A stretch of 64,000 nucleotides of DNA from a virus, in IMG/VR virus record IMGVR_UViG_3300022602_000029, positions 1-64,000 of that record, one strand, 5' to 3'. A program made the position numbers and the translations under genes. This document shows positions 16,710-26,550 of the stretch, one piece after another. The first letter of the stretch is position 1; each line of letters starts with the position of its first letter. Under the pieces are notes generated by a model. That model saw only the letters and a program-made list of their open reading frames with translations. It did not search any database and was not told the DNA's origin.

Positions 16710-19700
16710 ATGCCAACGATACTCAGCGGAGCAGTAGTCCAAACAGGTAGCAGTAGTAGTTTTATTACTCTTGCTCAAGCCCAGCCTGCCCTGCAGATTA
16801 CTCCTAGTACTAATACAGGCTATACAATAATAGTTAATACGGCTAGTAATATTGAATATACTAACCTATTAGGAAGCCTGGTATTCGATAGCGGCACTAT
16901 AACCAACTATAACTCCGGCACTGACATAGGAATATATAATTTAGGCGGTGGATTCTTACAAGTATATACTTCTACCTTCCTTAATAATACTTCTGCTGTA
17001 ACTGACGGAACTGATAGCTATGGAACTACATCGGGTGCGTTTGTAGTTACAGGCGGAGTTGGCATAGGTAAAAACCTTAATATAGGGGGCATAACAACTA
17101 TTGCCGCCAATATAGCCAGTAACAGTACACAAACAGGTAGTTTGGTAGTAGGCGGTGGTTTCGGAGTAGGCGGTGATATCTATGTAGGCGGAAATCTAGT
17201 ATTCACGAATGCCAAACAAGGCACATTAACATCAGAAAAAGTAACAGTATTAGGAACTTATACTTCAGTATCGACTACTACAGGAGCCGTAGTAGTACAA
17301 GGTGGAGTTGGTATAGGAGGTAGTTTATATTCTGGTCCTGTCTATGATAACGGTAATCGAGTAGTAAGCGTAGTCAACGCCGGAAGAGGAATCGCAGTTT
17401 CTACCAGTTCAGGTCCAACAGTATTAGTAACAAATACTGGAGTGCTCACCCTTACAGCAGGAACAGGCACAGTAGTTAATACATCAACCGGTGATATTAC
17501 TGTATGGATTAATCCAACAAACGTGTTACTGACTTTACAACAAGTTACTAATGCGGGCAACACAACTAATCTTCCTGTATATTTCAATAATCAATCTAAT
17601 GCTATCAGTAGTATAACAGGTGCTGTAGTCGTAGCAGGTGGTGTTGGTATATCTCAAGATTTATATATTGGCGGAAACATAACTGCTAACGGTGTTAATC
17701 TAACTAGTTCTGCTAATAGTACCCTACAGGCCAATAATGGTATCTTTAAGACATTGTCTGTTACTGGAACTAACTTCAGTACTACTACATTTTCTAATAA
17801 CGCACTGTATGTAGCGGGTGGAGCAGGAGTAGGATCTAGTCTAGCTGTAGGAGGAGATGCTGTAATCTACGGAAATCTCTATGTTCAAGGAACCTACACT
17901 ACATTCGTTACGCAGAATATAGCTATAGGTAGGAATGTTATAGCATTATCTACAGCTTCTGGTCCAGCTATACTAGCTAATGGTAGTGGAATCACAGTTG
18001 GACCAGTGGCATCTCCTTTTGCTAGTTTCTTATATGATGGCATAACTTCTTGGCAAAGTCTTGGTAGCATCAATCCAACACTAGATCTCGCATATAATCT
18101 TGGATCTTCTGGATTAAGATGGAATACGGTATATGGCGGATCTGCCATATTTAATGATGGTGCTAACAGTATCAGCACACAAACTGGTGCTTTGGTAGTA
18201 CAAGGTGGCATAGGAGTCAGTGGAGATAGCTTATTTGCTGGTGAAATCAAGTTTACCAGTCCTCTACAGGCCACATCTACCTTGACAGGAGCACTGATAA
18301 TACAGGGCGGAGTTGGTATAGGTGGTAGTATCTATGCTGGCAACATCTACAGTAATGGAATATTATTGACTTCCGGAGGCGGAGGCGGCGGAGGCACTGG
18401 GACTATAAATCTAATAGCAGGTGCTGATATAGCTCTAACTACCACCACACAAGGCACGGTCATCTCCAATACCAGCACTCTACAGACAGTCACCAGTAGA
18501 GGCAATACTACTATAAATCCAATAGTTATCACTAATGGTCAGAACAGCTATAACGCTACATCCGGAGCTCTACAGGTAACAGGCGGTGGCTCTTTTGCAT
18601 CTAATTTATGGATAGGCGGTAATAGTTATTTTAATGGATATGCCACACAGTTATTTTCTACCAATACTTTTATCTACGATAACATAGTAGATCTGCATTT
18701 CAATGTCAATAACTGGACATATGATGATGGTAAAGATATAGGCCTTAAGTTTAACTACTACTATGGAGCATCGACCGCTACTGGTTTCTTAGGACGCAGT
18801 GACGCTTCGGGCCATCTAGTATGGTTCTCCACCGGTAATGAACTGGCCAATGGAAAGTTTACCGGCACCGGCGGAGTATTTGAAACAGGTAGCATACAGT
18901 TAAACTCAACTAGTACGGCCAGCATCACATCTCTAGGTGGTATAGCGGCCGCTGGTCCTTTATATATCAACAACTCTGCTACCATATCTGGTACTATCTA
19001 TGCAGGACCCATATTCTCAAACTATGCTCCTGTATTAACATCAGCCAATCTAAGTAGTTTTGGTGTCGCAGACATCATAGCAGGTACCGGAACTAGCGTT
19101 AGCTCTAGCACAGGTAATGTGATAATATGGAATACTCTCAACCTAAATCAAGTTAGTCAGAATGGTAACACGACTAGTTTTCCGATAGGTATACTAAACG
19201 GGACCAATACCTACAGCACAGCGACAGGTGCCTTGACAGTTTCCGGTGGCGTAGGTGTTAATGGTGGAGTATTTGTTGGCGGAACTGTAACAGCCACTAA
19301 TGCCACTTTCAATAATCTCGCTGTACAGATAGAAAATATATCAAACAGCCTGACTATCAATAGCACACAGCAGATTCCTTTACAGATAACTAATCCTCAG
19401 AACGGAACCAGCACTGTATTAATTAATGCTGTAGGTACAGATACCAATAGTCATGGTGGGCTAGTGATTCAAAATAACTTAGGAAATTATCTTGAGTTAG
19501 GTATCAATAGTTCGGGTAGGACCATATCTCAATATGGAGTAGGTTCTGCTTACCTTTACACTAATCCTTTCCTACCATCTCTTAATATTGGTAATAGTAG
19601 CACTATAAACTTCTGGTCACAGAACGTAGCTAGTGCGAATCCACCCGCAATGTCCATAGCTAGCACTACTACTACGATTATTAATAATCTATTGGTAGAA

Positions 19701-20507
19701 GATAATAGTTATAGTAGTACTCCTAGTGCAGGTATAATCATACAAAGTAACGCAACAACAAGCCACGGTAGCCTAACCTTTAGGAATGTTAATGCGAATG
19801 GGCAGAGTTATACATGGGATGTAGGCGGAAATAACAGGGCCGGTGGTAATGGGTCCGTGATAAGCGAAGGTAGCCTTACTCTTTTTGATGATATAGCAGG
19901 AGTTTATCGCCTGGCTGTACATAAAGGGTCTGGCGCTGTATTGATAAATCAGATCACAGACGACGGATTTAACAAGCTACAGGTAACAGGTGGCATCAAT
20001 ACAGACAATCTAAACGTAGCTAATTCGGCTACTATTGGACAGAGCCTTACGGTAGGCGTGACCACGTTTAACGGTTTCATAACAGTTAATACCAGTAGTA
20101 TTTTCAACGGTGTTGCCAAATTCTATAACACAGCGAGTTTTTATGGGCCTGTAGTGATAACAGGCACCGTAGTTATAGGAAGTAGCGCACTACAAACCTC
20201 TGTAACCTTGGTAAATACAACGAATCCAACATCTATTGATAGTTTTGATTCTACGTTGTATAGATCCGCTAAGAGTTTAGTACAGATAGAAGACTTAGAC
20301 AATGGAAGTTTTTATGTTGTAGAAGTCGTGTTGCTAGTCGATAATGCGAGTAATGTTTATATAAGCCAGTATGGTATTATAACAACCGCTTCTCCTCTAG
20401 GAGATTTTTCGACAGGGATAGTGGGTAATAATGTAGTATTGTATTTCACAGCATACGATACTACAAATAAAAAGATCAACGTGGTGCAAACAGCGATAAG
20501 TGTCTAA
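16710..20507 (+). CDS. Large tail-fibre protein with GGVGIGG repeats
   Basis: This 1265-residue protein contains about nine copies of 'TxTGALVVxGGVGIGGxLYxGG' (near residues 104, 134, 184, 297, 360, 487, 522, 613 and 835). They are separated by short domains, including two related 'NIAIGRNVIALSTASGPAIL' / 'DNIVDLHFNVNNWTYDDGKD' modules (about 410-450 and 655-720). The repeat is a short beta-turn unit typical of trimeric fibre shafts. The C-terminal about 100 residues ('RSAKSLVQIEDLDNGSFYVV', 'ISQYGIITTASPLGDFSTGI') form a domain shared with the next gene. It is probably a shaft fibre whose C-terminal domain caps or attaches the trimer. No catalytic motif is visible. Confidence 0.85.
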   Translation: MPTILSGAVVQTGSSSSFITLAQAQPALQITPSTNTGYTIIVNTASNIEYTNLLGSLVFDSGTITNYNSGTDIGIYNLGGGFLQVYTSTFLNNTSAVTDGTDSYGTTSGAFVVTGGVGIGKNLNIGGITTIAANIASNSTQTGSLVVGGGFGVGGDIYVGGNLVFTNAKQGTLTSEKVTVLGTYTSVSTTTGAVVVQGGVGIGGSLYSGPVYDNGNRVVSVVNAGRGIAVSTSSGPTVLVTNTGVLTLTAGTGTVVNTSTGDITVWINPTNVLLTLQQVTNAGNTTNLPVYFNNQSNAISSITGAVVVAGGVGISQDLYIGGNITANGVNLTSSANSTLQANNGIFKTLSVTGTNFSTTTFSNNALYVAGGAGVGSSLAVGGDAVIYGNLYVQGTYTTFVTQNIAIGRNVIALSTASGPAILANGSGITVGPVASPFASFLYDGITSWQSLGSINPTLDLAYNLGSSGLRWNTVYGGSAIFNDGANSISTQTGALVVQGGIGVSGDSLFAGEIKFTSPLQATSTLTGALIIQGGVGIGGSIYAGNIYSNGILLTSGGGGGGGTGTINLIAGADIALTTTTQGTVISNTSTLQTVTSRGNTTINPIVITNGQNSYNATSGALQVTGGGSFASNLWIGGNSYFNGYATQLFSTNTFIYDNIVDLHFNVNNWTYDDGKDIGLKFNYYYGASTATGFLGRSDASGHLVWFSTGNELANGKFTGTGGVFETGSIQLNSTSTASITSLGGIAAAGPLYINNSATISGTIYAGPIFSNYAPVLTSANLSSFGVADIIAGTGTSVSSSTGNVIIWNTLNLNQVSQNGNTTSFPIGILNGTNTYSTATGALTVSGGVGVNGGVFVGGTVTATNATFNNLAVQIENISNSLTINSTQQIPLQITNPQNGTSTVLINAVGTDTNSHGGLVIQNNLGNYLELGINSSGRTISQYGVGSAYLYTNPFLPSLNIGNSSTINFWSQNVASANPPAMSIASTTTTIINNLLVEDNSYSSTPSAGIIIQSNATTSHGSLTFRNVNANGQSYTWDVGGNNRAGGNGSVISEGSLTLFDDIAGVYRLAVHKGSGAVLINQITDDGFNKLQVTGGINTDNLNVANSATIGQSLTVGVTTFNGFITVNTSSIFNGVAKFYNTASFYGPVVITGTVVIGSSALQTSVTLVNTTNPTSIDSFDSTLYRSAKSLVQIEDLDNGSFYVVEVVLLVDNASNVYISQYGIITTASPLGDFSTGIVGNNVVLYFTAYDTTNKKINVVQTAISV

Positions 20508-20519
20508 GGATAAAAGATT

Positions 20520-23500
20520 ATGTCAATAACAAAAGATTTTGTAGTCAAACAAGGCGTAACGATACAGGGAACGGCAACTAGCCTTAGCACCAGTACGGGC
20601 GCTTTGTTGGTCGCTGGCGGCGCCGGTATAGCAGGTAGCGTTTTTGCTTCTGGTATAGGTAGTTTCGGAGCCAACACACCGGGTACAGCTACTACAAGTA
20701 CTACGACATCACAAACATTGCGTATAACTTCGGGCGGTGCTGGTGTAGTTGGAGACAGTTTATTCCAAGGACAAGTTGCTATCGCTGGCAGTACCTACAT
20801 ATTAGGAACCGCACCAGCCAGTACTACCAATACAGGAGCTCTACAGGTCCTAGGTGGAGTAGGCATCGGCGGTGCTGTATACATCGGCACTAGCAGTTAT
20901 ATCGCTGGCAGCCAGATATTAACACAGGCTACTCTAGGAGCTTTAGCAGTAACCAGTATCATCGGCGGTACAGACACCAACGTTAGTTCATCTACAGGTG
21001 CTGTAACGGTATGGAGCACAGCAACATTAGCGTCTGTCAGTGGAAGATCAGGACCAGGATATGCGGCAGGTGTCACACCTAATGCCATAACCATACAGAA
21101 TTATACAGGTAGTGTTAGCACGAACTCAGGCGCACTGATAGTTACAGGCGGCGTGGGTATATGGAATACATTAACTGTTGGCGGTGCTGCCAACATAACT
21201 GGAATCATAAATGGCAGTGCTAGTTTAAGCATCGCTACAACAGCCAGCTTCGGAGGAACAGCTAACGCTACTAATACTTTCACTGGCGCGGTAGTAATGG
21301 TCGGTGGATTAGCTGTAGCCCAAACTGTTTATTCTCAAGGACACGTAGTAGTTGGAACAAATGCTAGCGTGAGCACCACGGCATCTAATGCCCTAGTAGT
21401 AAGCCAGGGTGGATTAGGTGTACAAGGTACTGCTTTAATCGGCGGTAACACAGTATTACAATCTCCAACTAACGGCACCTCAACAGGCACAGGACAAGCA
21501 TTATTAGTAGCAGGCGGCGTCGGAGTCGCGGCTAATCTAGTAGCAGGTAAAGTTATCACTGCTGATCAGACAGCGGCTACCTCCGGCGGCGCAGGAAGTC
21601 TGCAGATAGCAGGCGGTGCTTATGTAGCCAACAACATCTATGTCGGTGGCGGAACACAGAGTACAGGAACACAAAACGGTAGTTTGGTAGTAAGCGGCGG
21701 CGTCGGTATAAGCCAAAACTTAAACGTAGGTGGTACAGCGTACATCACAGGTGATCTGTATGTTGACGGTACCAACTTTATCGTAAACAAAAATATAATA
21801 GCTACTGGAGATTCTACTCTAACCTTATCAACAGGATCTACCAGTAGCGTTCTAGCTACAGGTGCTGGTCTACAGATTGGAAACACAGCCACTCCTTATA
21901 TCTCTTGGTTGTATGATGGTATAGGAAACTGGAAATCTAGTGGCGGTATCATATCTAGTAGCACTATCTATGCCAGCAGTGGTTCATTAGCAACCAACAC
22001 TCTAACAGGTGCAATACAGGTATTAGGCGGAGTTGGCATCAATGGCAACATCTATGTAGCAGGTAATGGCGCATCAGCTAGCAGTTCATCAGTGGCCAGC
22101 CAGAGTATCGTTATCAACACCAATGGTATAGGCGTTACTGGTAACAGTTATTTTGCCAGCAACGTAGGAATCGGCGGTGCCTATGGACTAGGCGTAACAA
22201 ACAACATAGGCGTTGGCAATCAAGTAATCATATCAGGAACTAGCGCAGTAGGTAGCACTAGCTCTATCAGCTCACAGGCATTGGTAGTAACAGCCAATGG
22301 TATGGCTATCAACGGCGCAAGCAATATCAACGGTGCGCTATCCATTAGTGGTTTAACTCAGATAACTAATACCACTAACAGCACAGCGTTTGGTAACGGC
22401 GCATTGACCGTATTAGGTGGTGTAGGTATAGCACAAAACTTAACTGTCGGCGGTACTATATTTGGAAATCTTACAGGTGTCGCAACCACAGCTACTAATA
22501 TAGCAGGCGGTGCTACTGGTAGCATTCCTTATCAGACTACTGCTGGCAATACAGCGTTTATAGGTATCGGCCAAGCTGGATTCTTGTTAGTCAGCAATGG
22601 ATCATCAGCAACATGGTCAACAGCAACTAGCATTCCGGTCGGTATCGCGTTGGACGCTATCAACATAGCAGTAACTGGTACGAATGCTAGCACACCTTAT
22701 TACCTAGCTATGGTACAGGCGGTCAATCCGGCTAACTATTTTGAACCCGTATACAGCACATCTACAGTAACTATCACACCACAAACTGGAGTCGCTAGCT
22801 TCAGCGGTACTGTAGATTCAACTACCAGCACCAACGGTACTATCGTAACTACCGGCGGCGTGGGTATCGCCAAGAGCACAGTAGTAGGCGGAACCAGTAC
22901 ACACTATGGTCCCGTAGTAATCCTAAATAATCAATCTGCTACTACAGCGACTAGCACAGCCAGCTCGGCAGCTTTACAAATAGCAGGCGGAGCATCAGTA
23001 CAGGGTTCTATATACGCAGGTAACATCTATGACAACAATAATAGAGTTATAACCAGCGTAACACCAACTGCTTCGACAGGTATCGCTATAACTAGCTTAG
23101 TTTCATCAGGACCTGCAGTATCATTTACTATCAACAACTTTGGTGTTACCAGCCTAGCAGGTACTACCTATCTAGGAGTTAGCAGTAATACAGGAAGTGT
23201 AACTCTAACAAATCTAGGTGTACAGACACTGACAGCAGGTACAGATACAGCAGTATCGGCCAGCACAGGTACTATCACGATATGGAATACAGCTACTCTA
23301 CAGACTATAACCAACAGAGGTAACTCTACCACCAACGCTGTTTACATCACTAATGGTACACAGGCGGGTAGCACAGGAACCGGTGCGTTGACAGTACAGG
23401 GTGGCGCAGGTATTGGTGGAAATCTATATGTAGGCGCCACTTTAAATAGATCAGGTAACGTTTCTAGTTCAAGTTGGTTAGCTAGCGGTGTAGCTATAGT

Positions 23501-24200
23501 CAGTTCAACAGCTACATTTACTGATACAGTATTGACAGGTCCACAAGGTCCGGTAGCGATCAATGCCTTTGGTGTTCCGACTCTCGCGGCCACTAACACT
23601 CCGGTATACAGTGATGCGGCCACAGTTTACATAGCGGGTGCTCCTAGCACATCGACTGGTGTCAGTGTTACAAATCCATGGAGCTTGTTGATACCTAACG
23701 GTAACGTGAAGTTTGGAGCCACAGCTACCAGCGTCAGCACAGCAACGGGCGCACTAGTAGTAGGCGGCGGAATCGGAGCAGGTGGAGCAGGTTATTTTGG
23801 TGGATTGGTACAGGCAGGAGCTACAGTAACTGCTACGTCTGTGGTTGGATTCGTTTCAAATAACGCCACTATAGCTACCTATACCAGCGGTGTTATCAGC
23901 ACTACTACACAGCAGACTCTAGATGTATGGAGCTCTAGTACCTACAGGACTGCTAGATATACTATACAGGTAGTAGATACAGGATTTACTCCTAACTATG
24001 TCTACAATACTGAAATGATGATATTCCATGACGGTGCTGGAACTGTTTACAAGAGCGAATATGGAATGACCTTTAACGGTTCAATATTAGGCAACTTTGA
24101 TGTCAACATGATTGGACAGGGCGTGCAACTGGTGTTTACTCCGACTTATACTCCGGCTAACATGACCATCAAGGCACACAGGACCACGCTGTCTCTATAA
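20520..24200 (+). CDS. Large tail-fibre protein, paralogue of the preceding gene
   Basis: The product has 1226 residues with more than ten 'xxTGALxVxGGVGIxxxxYVGG' shaft repeats. It opens 'MSITKDFVVKQGVTIQGTAT', a start style echoed by the short protein at 24265-24504 ('MSVNNNFVVKNGLVVTTTAS'). The middle has the 'KNIIATGDSTLTLSTGSTSS...SWLYDGIGNWKS' module also present in the preceding fibre. The final about 100 residues ('YRTARYTIQVVDTGFTPNYV', 'EMMIFHDGAGTVYKSEYGMT', 'ILGNFDVNMIG') align with the end of the preceding protein, so the two genes arose by duplication or share a swappable end. It has an AAGGA ribosome binding site 12 bases after the upstream stop. A trimeric shaft is inferred. 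Confidence 0.85.
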   Translation: MSITKDFVVKQGVTIQGTATSLSTSTGALLVAGGAGIAGSVFASGIGSFGANTPGTATTSTTTSQTLRITSGGAGVVGDSLFQGQVAIAGSTYILGTAPASTTNTGALQVLGGVGIGGAVYIGTSSYIAGSQILTQATLGALAVTSIIGGTDTNVSSSTGAVTVWSTATLASVSGRSGPGYAAGVTPNAITIQNYTGSVSTNSGALIVTGGVGIWNTLTVGGAANITGIINGSASLSIATTASFGGTANATNTFTGAVVMVGGLAVAQTVYSQGHVVVGTNASVSTTASNALVVSQGGLGVQGTALIGGNTVLQSPTNGTSTGTGQALLVAGGVGVAANLVAGKVITADQTAATSGGAGSLQIAGGAYVANNIYVGGGTQSTGTQNGSLVVSGGVGISQNLNVGGTAYITGDLYVDGTNFIVNKNIIATGDSTLTLSTGSTSSVLATGAGLQIGNTATPYISWLYDGIGNWKSSGGIISSSTIYASSGSLATNTLTGAIQVLGGVGINGNIYVAGNGASASSSSVASQSIVINTNGIGVTGNSYFASNVGIGGAYGLGVTNNIGVGNQVIISGTSAVGSTSSISSQALVVTANGMAINGASNINGALSISGLTQITNTTNSTAFGNGALTVLGGVGIAQNLTVGGTIFGNLTGVATTATNIAGGATGSIPYQTTAGNTAFIGIGQAGFLLVSNGSSATWSTATSIPVGIALDAINIAVTGTNASTPYYLAMVQAVNPANYFEPVYSTSTVTITPQTGVASFSGTVDSTTSTNGTIVTTGGVGIAKSTVVGGTSTHYGPVVILNNQSATTATSTASSAALQIAGGASVQGSIYAGNIYDNNNRVITSVTPTASTGIAITSLVSSGPAVSFTINNFGVTSLAGTTYLGVSSNTGSVTLTNLGVQTLTAGTDTAVSASTGTITIWNTATLQTITNRGNSTTNAVYITNGTQAGSTGTGALTVQGGAGIGGNLYVGATLNRSGNVSSSSWLASGVAIVSSTATFTDTVLTGPQGPVAINAFGVPTLAATNTPVYSDAATVYIAGAPSTSTGVSVTNPWSLLIPNGNVKFGATATSVSTATGALVVGGGIGAGGAGYFGGLVQAGATVTATSVVGFVSNNATIATYTSGVISTTTQQTLDVWSSSTYRTARYTIQVVDTGFTPNYVYNTEMMIFHDGAGTVYKSEYGMTFNGSILGNFDVNMIGQGVQLVFTPTYTPANMTIKAHRTTLSL

Positions 24201-24206
24201 ACTCGT

Positions 24207-24245
24207 CACTTTCCGCTTTTAACTAAATACTCATAGTCGAAAGTG
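24207..24245 (+). promoter_or_regulatory. Weak late-promoter-like element within a 7-bp inverted repeat
   Basis: ACTAAATA (24222-24229) is two bases from TATAAATA. It lies between CACTTTC (24207-24213) and GAAAGTG (24239-24245), which are exact complements. The short gap between the fibre gene and the next unit thus holds a possible promoter inside a potential hairpin; either reading is tentative. Confidence 0.35.
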
Positions 24246-24264
24246 GAAAGGGAAGCTAGAGACC

Positions 24265-24504
24265 ATGTCTGTTAATAATAATTTCGTCGTCAAGAACGGC
24301 CTGGTTGTCACCACCACGGCTTCAATCCAAAGCTCATTAGCTTCAACCTCAACTACCACGGGCGCATTAACGATCGCAGGCGGAGTCGGCATAGGAGGTA
24401 ATGTATACATGGGCGGATCCACACATTATGTAAATTCAAATACTAGCGCGGTGTATCAGTTTTATAACGCAGGTACAGGTAGTTTAGATACGGTATTTGG
24501 ATAA
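24265..24504 (+). CDS. Short fibre-shaft protein, first half of a two-gene receptor-binding module
   Basis: This 79-residue protein has one 'TTTGALTIAGGVGIGGNVYM' shaft repeat (about residues 36-55) and ends 'AVYQFYNAGTGSLDTVFG'. Near-identical endings occur in the short genes at 35184-35543 ('AYQVYNSAVGSIDLYFG') and 38006-38569 ('AVYQIYNSITNSLDTVFG'), each directly followed by a LamG-containing gene. Its TAA overlaps the next ATG (TAATG), so the partner is probably translated by termination-reinitiation. It would supply a small trimerising or docking piece for the binding protein; this role is inferred from the conserved pairing. Confidence 0.8.
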   Translation: MSVNNNFVVKNGLVVTTTASIQSSLASTSTTTGALTIAGGVGIGGNVYMGGSTHYVNSNTSAVYQFYNAGTGSLDTVFG

Positions 24505-26516
24505 TGGCTACAGCACAGAGATTATATCCTGGAGGCCTATTACAGGTCTATAGTAACTTTGATGAAGTTACTTTCAATCCCACCAGTGGTCAGGTTACTA
24601 ATCTATTCCCCTACAGCCAAAACTTCTCACCAACTACACCTTGGGTAAAATATTCCACGACCGATACAGTATATCTTAACACAGCGTCAACACTGGCACC
24701 AGACGGTACTACAAGTTCTACGCTGATCATTCCAGGAACTAATTCTGGTTATCATATGTTTACACATATTGGACTGATATTTGGAACAGGTACTATCAGT
24801 ATATTTGCTAAACCAGCAGGCTATAACTACATAGGCCTTAGTAATGGTCCTTATAATACCACTAAGTTTAATCTCACAGCTACCAGTGTCGCTGTGCTAG
24901 GATCAGGATGGACCACAGCTAGTATCGCTTCTGTAGGAAATGGATGGTGTAGGGCACAGGTTAGTTCTACAGGATCAGTAGGATGGGGCACCATGTACTT
25001 AGAAGTTCCTAATAATCTAGATCAAGAGCAATACGCCGGAGATGGAGTTAACGGAGTATACATATGGGGAGCACAGGTAGAAACTAACCCCACAGCCAGT
25101 ATCTATGTTCCTACCACGGCAGGAGTCGTGTCGTCCAGTCCGGGATCTAAAACCGTAAACCCAGGTATCATATACACTACTGGACAGTTTGATGAAGTGA
25201 CCTACAACTCTACCAGTAGTTATATCGTTAACAACTTACAAAACAGCCAATATTTTACCAGCACTAATTGGGCCACAAGCAACAGCACTGTTTTCCTAAA
25301 TACCACTACTGTTACCGCGCCCGATGGCACATTGACCGCTACTAAACTTATGGATCTCTCTGGTTCGGGATATCACTACCTGTCTTATATTACACCGTTT
25401 AATCTAAACTCTGGAACGAGTTATACTTTTAGTCTTTATGCTAAAGCTGCCGAGATACCTAATATCGGTGTTTACATACCGAGTAGCGCCTCTGGAGCAA
25501 AATATAATCTAACAAATGGTTCTTTGATATCTAATGACGCTAATATCACTAGCAGTATAGTTTCATATCCTAATGGGTGGTGGCGGATCAACGCTACCTA
25601 TAGTGCTCCATCTTCCACAGTTAATAACCTTCAAATATACCTAATGAATCCAGGGACTAGCTATTCAGCTACTGGAGGTCAGGGGCTTTATATCTGGGGC
25701 GCCCAGTTTGAACCAAATGCCACTACATCGTCGATCTATGTAGCTACGACCTCAACGACTTCTCCTAGTTTTGCTAGTAGGGTAAGTAGCCAAGGAAACT
25801 TATATGTTCCTGGCTATTTTGATGAAGTTACATTGGCCAATCCAGTTCCTACTATAGTGACTAATGGACTACTATTCAACATAGACATGCAGAATTGGAC
25901 ACCATCTAATCCTTTGAACTTACTAGACAGTAGCGGTAATGGCAATAACTTTACCTTCTATGCGACTCCTAATATAACCACATACGGATATGTGGCCAAC
26001 ACTGGGACCAGTCAGGCCTATTGGTATGGGCCAGGAAACAACGGCGCAGTAGCATCAACGGCTTTCTTTCCGGGAAATATCAACTACAGTAAGTCTGCTG
26101 TGGTATGGACTCCAAATGGTAGCTTGTCTAATATCATAGGATCAACAAGCCAAGAAACCATGTGGGGAGCAGGAACTAGCTATCTATATGCTGGAAATAG
26201 CAGTGCTAACTATCAAGAAGGTACTTCTAGTCCTACTACATTCTCTGTAGGCCAATGGATGTATGTAGGAGTGAGCTACAATACATCTACTGGATGGCAT
26301 ATGTATATTAACGGATCGTTGGTAGGAACAAATGCTTCATCTGTTTCTAGGACCTCTAGCTCTACTCCACAACTATTCAGCTATTCAGGAAATGCTAATA
26401 ATAGCATAGGTAAAATCGCTGCCGCATTGTTATACAATAGAGAATTAACTACTGCGGAACATCTACAGAATTACAACTATTATATCACGAGATATAATGG
26501 TTCAAGTCCAACTTAA
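24504..26516 (+). CDS. Receptor-binding-type fibre protein with carbohydrate-binding-like and LamG-like domains
   Basis: This 670-residue protein has three segments, each introduced by 'FDEVT' (near residues 19, 229 and 439). The first two are beta-sandwich modules of carbohydrate-binding type, with 'NLFPYSQNF', 'APDGTTSSTLI' and 'GAQVE' blocks (about 30-210 and 240-425). The third is a LamG/concanavalin-like domain (about 450-670) with 'LLDSSGNGNNFTF', 'WMYVGVSYNTSTGWHMYING' and 'AAALLYNRELTTAEHLQNYN'. Such domains bind glycans, so it is likely to contact the host surface. It is translated by TAATG coupling from the short shaft gene. No hydrolase motif is seen. Confidence 0.8.
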   Translation: MATAQRLYPGGLLQVYSNFDEVTFNPTSGQVTNLFPYSQNFSPTTPWVKYSTTDTVYLNTASTLAPDGTTSSTLIIPGTNSGYHMFTHIGLIFGTGTISIFAKPAGYNYIGLSNGPYNTTKFNLTATSVAVLGSGWTTASIASVGNGWCRAQVSSTGSVGWGTMYLEVPNNLDQEQYAGDGVNGVYIWGAQVETNPTASIYVPTTAGVVSSSPGSKTVNPGIIYTTGQFDEVTYNSTSSYIVNNLQNSQYFTSTNWATSNSTVFLNTTTVTAPDGTLTATKLMDLSGSGYHYLSYITPFNLNSGTSYTFSLYAKAAEIPNIGVYIPSSASGAKYNLTNGSLISNDANITSSIVSYPNGWWRINATYSAPSSTVNNLQIYLMNPGTSYSATGGQGLYIWGAQFEPNATTSSIYVATTSTTSPSFASRVSSQGNLYVPGYFDEVTLANPVPTIVTNGLLFNIDMQNWTPSNPLNLLDSSGNGNNFTFYATPNITTYGYVANTGTSQAYWYGPGNNGAVASTAFFPGNINYSKSAVVWTPNGSLSNIIGSTSQETMWGAGTSYLYAGNSSANYQEGTSSPTTFSVGQWMYVGVSYNTSTGWHMYINGSLVGTNASSVSRTSSSTPQLFSYSGNANNSIGKIAAALLYNRELTTAEHLQNYNYYITRYNGSSPT

Positions 26517-26535
26517 CCGGTGACAGAAAATATAA

Positions 26536-26543
26536 AATAAATA
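26536..26543 (+). promoter_or_regulatory. T4-type late promoter element (AATAAATA), leaderless arrangement
   Basis: The element is 7 bases before the ATG at 26551 and no Shine-Dalgarno sequence is present. With a T4-like start about 6 bases downstream the leader would be about 2 bases. The same element, spacing and following coding sequence recur at 37991 and 40826. Confidence 0.7.
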
Positions 26544-26550
26544 CACGAAT

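Noticed and set aside
24504-26516. Programmed frameshift fusing the short shaft gene to the LamG gene
   Set aside because: The TAATG overlap and the third module's separate TGA-N3-ATG arrangement are better explained by termination-reinitiation; there is no clear slippery heptamer before the stop.
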